From Hepatocystis sp. ex Piliocolobus tephrosceles (Eukaryota > Apicomplexa > Aconoidasida > Haemosporida > Plasmodiidae): a stretch of DNA of 11,350 bases. Where the stretch lies: the NCBI GenBank assembly GCA_902459845.2, contig CABPSV020000658.1, positions 1-11,350 of the forward strand, written 5' to 3'. The first letter of the stretch is position 1. The number at the start of each line of letters is the position of its first letter. Under the pieces are notes generated by a model that saw only the letters and a list, made by a program, of their open reading frames with translations, was not told the origin of the DNA and did not search any database. Position numbers and translations under genes: made by a program. Below, one piece after another: positions 6,465-11,350 of this stretch.

Positions 6465-7512
6465 CGTAATAAGGGTATTTCGGACCAAATATTTTAATTT
6501 GACGTATACGAGTATCTTTACCACCATGTTGGCTAGACACTATACAAATTTGTAAACAACGACAATATAAAAAATTAATATTTGTATTATTATCAAAATT
6601 AAAATTGTAATAATATGAATCAAAAAGAATTTTAGTTAAATCGATCACAAACCAAAATGCATTATCAGTTGAGTATTTATCTATGTCACAACAAGTACTA
6701 CAAAGATATTCTAGTTGGTTTTTATCATTCCCTGCATTGATTAATATTTCACAAGGTGTGTATGACTCGTCTATTGAATAATTAAAAAGTAAATATATTT
6801 TGGAGACTTCCAATAATCTAAAAAATTCTATAGTTATAGTATGAGGTCCTAAACTACTGGATTGCCAATAAGTTTTAGCATTATTATCTTTTAATTTTTT
6901 TGTATCCGATCTATTTTTATTACTTGACAATTCCCAATAACCTAAACATCCAATTTCAACATATTTTGTACTTATATCTATTTCGGGTAGATTATTTTTT
7001 TTTTTTTTTTTTTTTTTATATTCATTTTTTTTATTAACATTGGTACTATCACATGTACAACTTTCTTCATGTTTGTTACAACTTTCTTCATTTTTATTAC
7101 AACTTTCTTCATTTTTATTACAAATTATATCATCATCAATATCACTTATCGTATTCAAATCATTCATTATTTTCCATAAACTATAATTTTGTGTTTTCTT
7201 TTTTATTTCGTTTTCATCATTATTATAAGATATATCAGAATTATTTTCACTTCGTTCATCTGTGTTACAGCTCTTTTTAATAAAATCAGGAGAATATATG
7301 TTTATACTATCTTGTTCATATGAATCTTCTCGCTTATTACTTTCATTATAATTCCAGGGTTTATTCTGTTCAATATAATAATTATTCGTTTTGTTAAGTT
7401 TTTGACTTTCTTCATGGTAACAATCTTGAAATATTTTTCTCAATTCATCTTCATAGTAAATTTTTTTTTTTCTTTTTTCTGTGTGTTTTGCTAAATCTTT
7501 ATTATTAGACAT
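6442..7512 (-). CDS. APC10: Anaphase-promoting complex subunit 10 (APC10/DOC1)
   Basis: Single exon, 356 residues. The C-terminal half (about 178-346) is a DOC domain: IGCLGYWELSSNK (187-199), LKDNNAKTYWQSSS (207-220), PHTITIEF (223-230), NYSIDESYTPCEILI (244-258), QHGGKDTRIRQIKIFGP (328-344). In model eukaryotes APC10 is a core subunit of the ubiquitin ligase that drives mitotic exit and forms the substrate D-box receptor together with the Cdc20/Cdh1 co-activator. The N-terminal 175 residues are a low-complexity extension with three CNK(N/H)EES units (131-151) and a poly-Lys run (166-172) coded by poly(A), a slippage risk. The protein ends KYPYYEYDKVLI; the final six residues come from a 16-bp tandem array, and no Ile-Arg tail as in human APC10 is seen. 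The start is the first Met, just after stop-rich noncoding sequence. Confidence 0.92.
   Translation of the reverse strand: MSNNKDLAKHTEKRKKKIYYEDELRKIFQDCYHEESQKLNKTNNYYIEQNKPWNYNESNKREDSYEQDSINIYSPDFIKKSCNTDERSENNSDISYNNDENEIKKKTQNYSLWKIMNDLNTISDIDDDIICNKNEESCNKNEESCNKHEESCTCDSTNVNKKNEYKKKKKKKNNLPEIDISTKYVEIGCLGYWELSSNKNRSDTKKLKDNNAKTYWQSSSLGPHTITIEFFRLLEVSKIYLLFNYSIDESYTPCEILINAGNDKNQLEYLCSTCCDIDKYSTDNAFWFVIDLTKILFDSYYYNFNFDNNTNINFLYCRCLQICIVSSQHGGKDTRIRQIKIFGPKYPYYEYDKVLI
7059..7121 (-). repeat. In-frame 21-bp repeat encoding CNKNEES in APC10
   Basis: Three near-identical 21-bp units encode Cys-Asn-Lys-(Asn/His)-Glu-Glu-Ser at residues 131-151, followed by a further Cys. The block is in the low-complexity N-terminal extension, outside the DOC domain. 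Confidence 0.85.
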
Positions 7513-7808
7513 GGTATAAATATTGAAACTGATTTAAAAAAAGGACAAAAGACAACAAAAAAAAAAAAAAAACCAACTGTGAAACACGCGCGTATTGTTT
7601 AATTTGAAAACTAAAAATAATCGGATATTCACTCTTGCGTTTACTCGTCTATTTATCCCACTCGTTTGTTTATTCATTCATTTTTTTTAATACTTTCGCA
7701 TGTGTACCTTTTAATAGTCATATCCAGATCGTATATAAAAACAATTCAATAAGAATATATAACGAATGCCACAAAATAAAAACCCTTTATGCGTGAGTAC
7801 GTGTTTTT

Positions 7809-7854
<46 letters not shown>

Positions 7855-9123
7855 TCTGCTTAATAATGCTTACAAAAAAAAAAAAAAAAATAAAATAAAG
7901 AGGAATGAATAAAAGTAATAAACACAGCAAACGAGCTTTACTTAATTATTTTTTTATGTTTCCTATTATTTTTAATAGCTAGCTAGCTTTGATTTATTTT
8001 TATCATATTAAGTAACTTTGATAAAGTACTAATATATATTTATGTATTTTACTAAGCTATATATCATTAAAATTGTGAATAAACAACATTATATATCGAT
8101 AGTCCCTTAAATATGTACACGTTTCCATATGTACATGTTTTTATATTTAAAAATAACCTACCTTGGAGGGTTAGACATGTTTCATATATTTACTTATTTT
8201 GAGATTCAGAACATTGTAAATAAGGATAACACAATATATTTTTTATTGTATCAAAAATTACATGTTATAAATTAGTTAAATTTAACAAGTGTGTTTTTTT
8301 TTTTCATATATATACTTGCATTAGTAAAATAAAAATGTTTATTTAAACGAAATATACTGAATTTATTAGTATATATCTTTAACAATTGCTTTTAAAGATA
8401 AAAAAAAAAAAAAAAAAAAAAAGGAAAAAAAAAATGGGAAAAATGGAAAACAGGTAAAACAGGTAAAACAGGTAAAACAGGTAAAACAGGTAAAACAGGT
8501 AAAACAGGTAAAACAGGTAAAACATGTAAAAAAGGTAAAATGAAAAAAAAAAAAAAAAGGAAAAAAAAAAAAAGAAAAAAACAGAAGGCGAAAAAAAGAT
8601 ACGTAATAAATGTTAATTTAATTAAATGCGGGAAAAATAAAGTTAATTACTACTAAAGGAAAATTCGTTAAAAGAACAGAATAAAAGTATATAAAAAAAA
8701 AAAAAAAAATGAACTGATTATTATTATATAAAAGTGTAAAAATAATAAAAAAAAAAAAAAAAAAAAGTAAAATATGAAAAAATCAAAATATAAAAAATGA
8801 AAATAATAAAAAAGTTACATGCCTAAAACAATTGGCATTTTTAGAAAAAAAATAAATGTCTATATAAATATGTACATATATATATTCACCGTTTAATATG
8901 GAAAAAATTATATGTATATAACTATATGTTAGTTAAAAGAAAATCTATAATTAAAAGAATTAATTCGTTATATATTTGGAAAATTCATCTTTTCATTATT
9001 TTGTATTAATATTAAAAAAAAAAATATATAATAATTATTTCTAATTATCCATTTTATCAGCGAACGTATATATATATATATATATATGTATGTATCCAAC
9101 TTACATTTCATTTGACTTTTTTT
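7513..9123. promoter_or_regulatory. Intergenic region: APC10 promoter side and 3' flank of the next gene
   Basis: This 1.6-kb region lies upstream of APC10 and downstream of the unknown gene at 9124-9795, both on the minus strand. The part nearest APC10 (7570-7800) is less A/T-rich, with CACGCGCG and GCGTGAGTACGTG patches, and may be leader or promoter sequence. T-runs follow at 7804-7820 and 7822-7852. An AGCTAGCTAGCT palindrome is at 7977-7988, and a 9-bp tandem array at 8452-8541. Several poly(A) tracts and a (TA)n run (about 9067-9087) fill the rest. No ORF with coding character is visible on either strand. Confidence 0.5.
8434..8541 (+). repeat. 9-bp tandem array AGGTAAAAC
   Basis: Eight perfect AGGTAAAAC units occupy 8452-8523. 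Two degenerate units follow (ATGTAAAAA, AGGTAAAAT, to 8541) and two related ones precede (ATGGGAAAA, ATGGAAAAC, from 8434). In the plus direction each unit contains in-frame TAA in one register, so the array is not a protein repeat there. It is noncoding as far as I can see. Confidence 0.93.
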
Positions 9124-9795
9124 CTAAAATAACCACGTTGAAAAACTTTTCAGACTATTCACAGTCTCGTGTATAATTCTATTTTGTCCATATTGTACTG
9201 TATCATATATGTTATCGTTTTTTTTTTCATTATAATTAGAACAAACCGAATCATTTAAATATTTTATTTTTTCAATCATGACATAATTTTTTTTTTTTTT
9301 TTTTCTTCTTAACCCAAACCATTTTTTTTTTTTTTTTTTCTTTTCAGAAGCTACATTATAATCTTTTAATGTTTTATTTTTATAATAAAAATATTTACTT
9401 TTATTATCTTCATCATCAGTTTCGCCTACGTCTGTTACTGAACAACGAGTGTTACTTTCATCATAGTCATCCTTATTTTTTTTTTTCTCATCATGTTTAT
9501 ATAATAAACTACTGTGTATATTTTCTTTATTGGATTTATGTAACTTCAAATTGTGACAAGATTTTATCACATTGCTTTTGAAAAAAGAATCTTTGTCATA
9601 ATAATCATCATCATCGTCATCACTATAAACTTCGTTATTTATTAATGCTGTTTTAATATTAAACTTATCTTCTTTATTGTTATACTGTTTATTTTTTTTT
9701 ATGAACTTACTAAAATTTAAGCGACAAATATAATTTTTTTTATTTTTTAATTTATTAACACTTTTTTCTTTCAAACTATCTAATTTCACGGTCAT
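9124..9795 (-). CDS. Unrecognised highly charged protein, 223 residues
   Basis: I do not recognise a family. The frame is open from an ATG with context AAAATAATGACC (an in-frame TAA lies 15 bp upstream) to a TAG. It shows a basic N-terminus (1-48), an Asp6 run (59-64), a Lys/Asp-rich middle (100-135) with a NTRCSVTDVGETDDED acidic motif, and two poly-basic blocks around an aromatic core: K152-K158, WFGL, then RRKKKKK (163-169). The C-terminal 50 residues are less repetitive and end in FSTWLF. No signal peptide or membrane segment is seen. The basic-aromatic segment could be a nuclear signal or a membrane-contact patch; this is inference. Composition and the normal residue mix outside the runs favour a real gene, but it could be one exon of a longer model. 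Confidence 0.68.
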   Translation of the reverse strand: MTVKLDSLKEKSVNKLKNKKNYICRLNFSKFIKKNKQYNNKEDKFNIKTALINNEVYSDDDDDDYYDKDSFFKSNVIKSCHNLKLHKSNKENIHSSLLYKHDEKKKNKDDYDESNTRCSVTDVGETDDEDNKSKYFYYKNKTLKDYNVASEKKKKKKKWFGLRRKKKKKNYVMIEKIKYLNDSVCSNYNEKKNDNIYDTVQYGQNRIIHETVNSLKSFSTWLF

Positions 9796-10024
9796 TATTT
9801 TTGGTATTTATGAATAATATATATATATATATATACATTTACGTAATATTAGAAAATATATTCAGAGTGAGCTACATATATAAAAACAAACAAGTAGTAA
9901 AAAACAAGTAGTGAAAAACTAGTAGTGAGAAAAAAGTTGTGTGGGGGGTATATATAAATACATATAAAAAAAATTTTAATGCAACAAATTGTAAAAATAT
10001 AACATTAATCTTTTTATTTATTTT

Positions 10025-10107
10025 ACATACAGTATTATTTTTTATTATTTTAAGTACACTATTATTTTTTTTTATTTTACGTACACTATTATTTTTTATT
10101 TTTTTTT
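10025..10107 (+). repeat. Three-copy tandem repeat, about 26-29 bp, with GTACACTATTATT core
   Basis: Three units start at 10025 (ACATACAGTATTATT), 10053 (AGTACACTATTATT) and 10079 (ACGTACACTATTATT), each followed by a T-rich tail. The unit heads differ by a few bases. The repeat is about 230 bp upstream of the minus-strand unknown gene. Confidence 0.8.
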
Positions 10108-10485
10108 GGTCGATTAAAGAAAAATATAGGAAGTATTTACAGTCATATTTTTATTTGGTTAAAAAAAAAAAAAAGATGATACTTAAAACATTATAAAAAT
10201 AAAATAAATCAACATAAATCACAAAAAAATTATTTTTTTTTTTTTTTTTTTTTTTTTTAAATATAAATAAAAATAAATAAATTATTTCACTGGTACTGTA
10301 TGATGCTGATTATTAAGTCAGTATAAAAATATCACTTCCACAAAGTGTACGCGTAAAATAATATGTACACTGCGTACATTTATGTATTTTTAAAGAGGCT
10401 AAAATTGAACATTTTATTGGGTGACAAAAATATATATTATCGGTTTTTAATGGTCACATTTTTTAATCATTTTTTTGATGTCTTG

Positions 10486-10520
<35 letters not shown>

Positions 10521-10620
10521 AAAAACATATATGTATAAATGTTTTTTTTCTGTAAAAAAAATAAAGCACTAATACTAATATTCCCATTAATACTCAAATT
10601 TTGTTATTTTTTTTTTTTTA

Positions 10621-10793
10621 CTGCATTTTATTTTTTTTTTTTACTGCATTTTATTTTTTTTTTTCTGCATTTTATTTTTTTTTTACTGCATTTTATTTTT
10701 TTTTTACTGCATTTTATTTTTTTTTACTGTATTTTATTTTTTTTTGCAGCATTTTTTTTTCTTGCTGCATTATATTTACTTGCTGAATTATAT
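10621..10793 (+). repeat. T-rich array with CTGCATTTTA core, about 21-bp period
   Basis: CTGCA or a close variant recurs at 10621, 10644, 10665, 10686, 10707, 10727 (CTGTA), 10746 (GCAGC), 10765 and 10783 (CTGAA), each followed by ATTTTATT-like sequence and a T-run. Spacing is 18-23 bp, mostly 21. The array decays toward its 3' end, and the 'protein' it translates to (FYFFF) is a composition artefact. Confidence 0.88.
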
Positions 10794-10820
10794 TTTTTTT
10801 TTTGTGTATTTCATTTTTTT

Positions 10821-10881
10821 TCGGTTCATTTTATTCGCTTTATTTAAGTTTCTTTCGGTTCATTTTATTCGCTTTATTTAA
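10821..10881 (+). repeat. 27-bp direct repeat, two perfect copies
   Basis: Copies at 10821-10847 and 10855-10881 begin TCGGTTCATTTTATTCGC and end TTTATTTAA, separated by 7 bp. Each contains two CpG dinucleotides in an otherwise CpG-poor region. Function is unknown. Confidence 0.9.
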
Positions 10882-11089
10882 TTTTTTTTTTTTAATATTT
10901 TCAATGATTCTCTTTTATTTAAATACTTAAGTACAATTCTTAAACATTTTCTTTTAAAAGGGCATAGTCTTTAATTTATTTGTTAAATTGTTTATTGAAT
11001 TATTGCTATTTAAAAGAAAAAAAGAGAGTTTAATACAAACCCCCCTAACACTTTCAACGCTTTTATTACATGCACATATTGATAATTGC

Positions 11090-11090
<1 letters not shown>

Positions 11091-11136
<46 letters not shown>
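11091..11136. repeat. (TA)23 dinucleotide repeat
   Basis: An uninterrupted TA microsatellite of 46 bp by count, flanked by GCG on the left and TGTG on the right. It can self-pair and is likely polymorphic in length. Confidence 0.93.
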
Positions 11137-11141
<5 letters not shown>

Positions 11142-11350
11142 TACGTACGTGCATATTTTATCACATTTTTTACCTGTTACTGAATTTTTATTTTTTTATA
11201 TAATTTTTTTTTTATCTGAGAACATAAAATTCACAACATATATACATCTTATACATACGACGCTATATGTGAATAATAATTATTGTACATAAAATTAAAA
11301 AAAAAATAAAAAAAAAAAAACTATAATGAACCAAATTGTTAATAAATAAC

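Larger units (their letters stand above)
9796..11350. other. T-rich intergenic region upstream of the unknown gene
   Basis: I see no convincing gene in this 1.55-kb stretch. Open frames here translate to Phe/Leu, Lys or Tyr-Ile runs produced by T-runs, A-runs and (TA)n. The content is a set of tandem arrays (10025-10107, 10621-10793, and a direct repeat at 10821-10881), a T-run at about 10232-10258, an A-run at about 10491-10518, and (TA)23 at 11091-11136. The segment 11015-11090 is somewhat richer in C and G (ACCCCCCTAAC, CAACGC) but shows no tRNA-like or other RNA fold I can support. It presumably includes the promoter of the minus-strand gene ending at 9124. Confidence 0.5.

Noticed and set aside
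7053..7280. Plus-strand frame with repeated YNFLHF units
   Set aside because: Antisense shadow of the CNKNEES repeat and low-complexity region of APC10.
9939..10196. 85-codon frame with FFIILSTLLFF-like segments as a small membrane protein
   Set aside because: Its hydrophobic part is the three-copy T-rich repeat at 10025-10107, and it lacks any conserved-looking segment. I cannot support it as a gene.
10539..10847. Phe/Leu-rich frames resembling a membrane protein
   Set aside because: The hydrophobic content comes from T-runs in the 21-bp array; all forward frames give similar Phe-rich text, so it is composition and not a membrane gene.
10954..11292. Open frames on both strands over the (TA)23 run
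   Set aside because: TA repeats stay open as Tyr-Ile in several frames. The flanking sequence (11015-11090) is slightly less A/T-rich but shows no splice-supported exon or family match.
11327..11350. ATG near the right edge as the start of another gene
   Set aside because: The frame reads only MNQIVNK before a TAA inside the window, and there is no convincing donor site before the stop.

Overview
The window looks like nuclear DNA of a malaria parasite, most likely Plasmodium falciparum or a close Laverania relative. The basis is extreme A+T content, intergenic homopolymer tracts up to 82 pure A, many (TA)n runs, short A/T-rich GT-AG introns, and proteins full of Asn/Lys/Asp low-complexity inserts. 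The species call is inference. I see no tRNA, rRNA, CRISPR, transposon, or var/rif/stevor gene, and no telomeric repeat. It reads as a chromosome-internal housekeeping region.

Layout: (1) 93-1750, minus strand, a three-exon gene for a DeSI-1-type PPPDE isopeptidase. Its first two small exons were found by reading across splice sites, and they supply the catalytic His. (2) 1751-3583, a divergent intergenic promoter region with many poly(dA:dT) tracts. (3) 3584-3829, plus strand, the CSL zinc-finger protein DPH3/KTI11. (4) 3830-4182, a short spacer with a tandem TATA-containing repeat. (5) 4183-5829, plus strand, an IWR1/SLC7A6OS-like RNA polymerase II nuclear-import factor expanded by tandem repeats. 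(6) 5830-6441, a convergent 3' region made largely of tandem repeats. (7) 6442-7512, minus strand, anaphase-promoting complex subunit 10 (APC10/DOC1), whose last codons and stop lie inside a 16-bp tandem array. (8) 7513-9123, an intergenic region with a 9-bp AGGTAAAAC array. (9) 9124-9795, minus strand, a short, highly charged protein I do not recognise. (10) 9796-11350, T-rich intergenic DNA with several tandem arrays and no convincing gene.

The genes do not form an operon; in this lineage each is expected to have its own promoter. Two of them (DeSI-1-like isopeptidase and APC10) belong to ubiquitin/SUMO-type protein control. DPH3 acts in translation-factor modification and the IWR1-like protein in transcription. 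I see no sign that they cooperate as a system. The points most worth following are the PPPDE gene's C-terminal PUL/PUB-like helical region (possible p97/CDC48 link), the repeat-encoded C-terminus of APC10 without the usual Ile-Arg tail, and the unexplained regular intergenic arrays.
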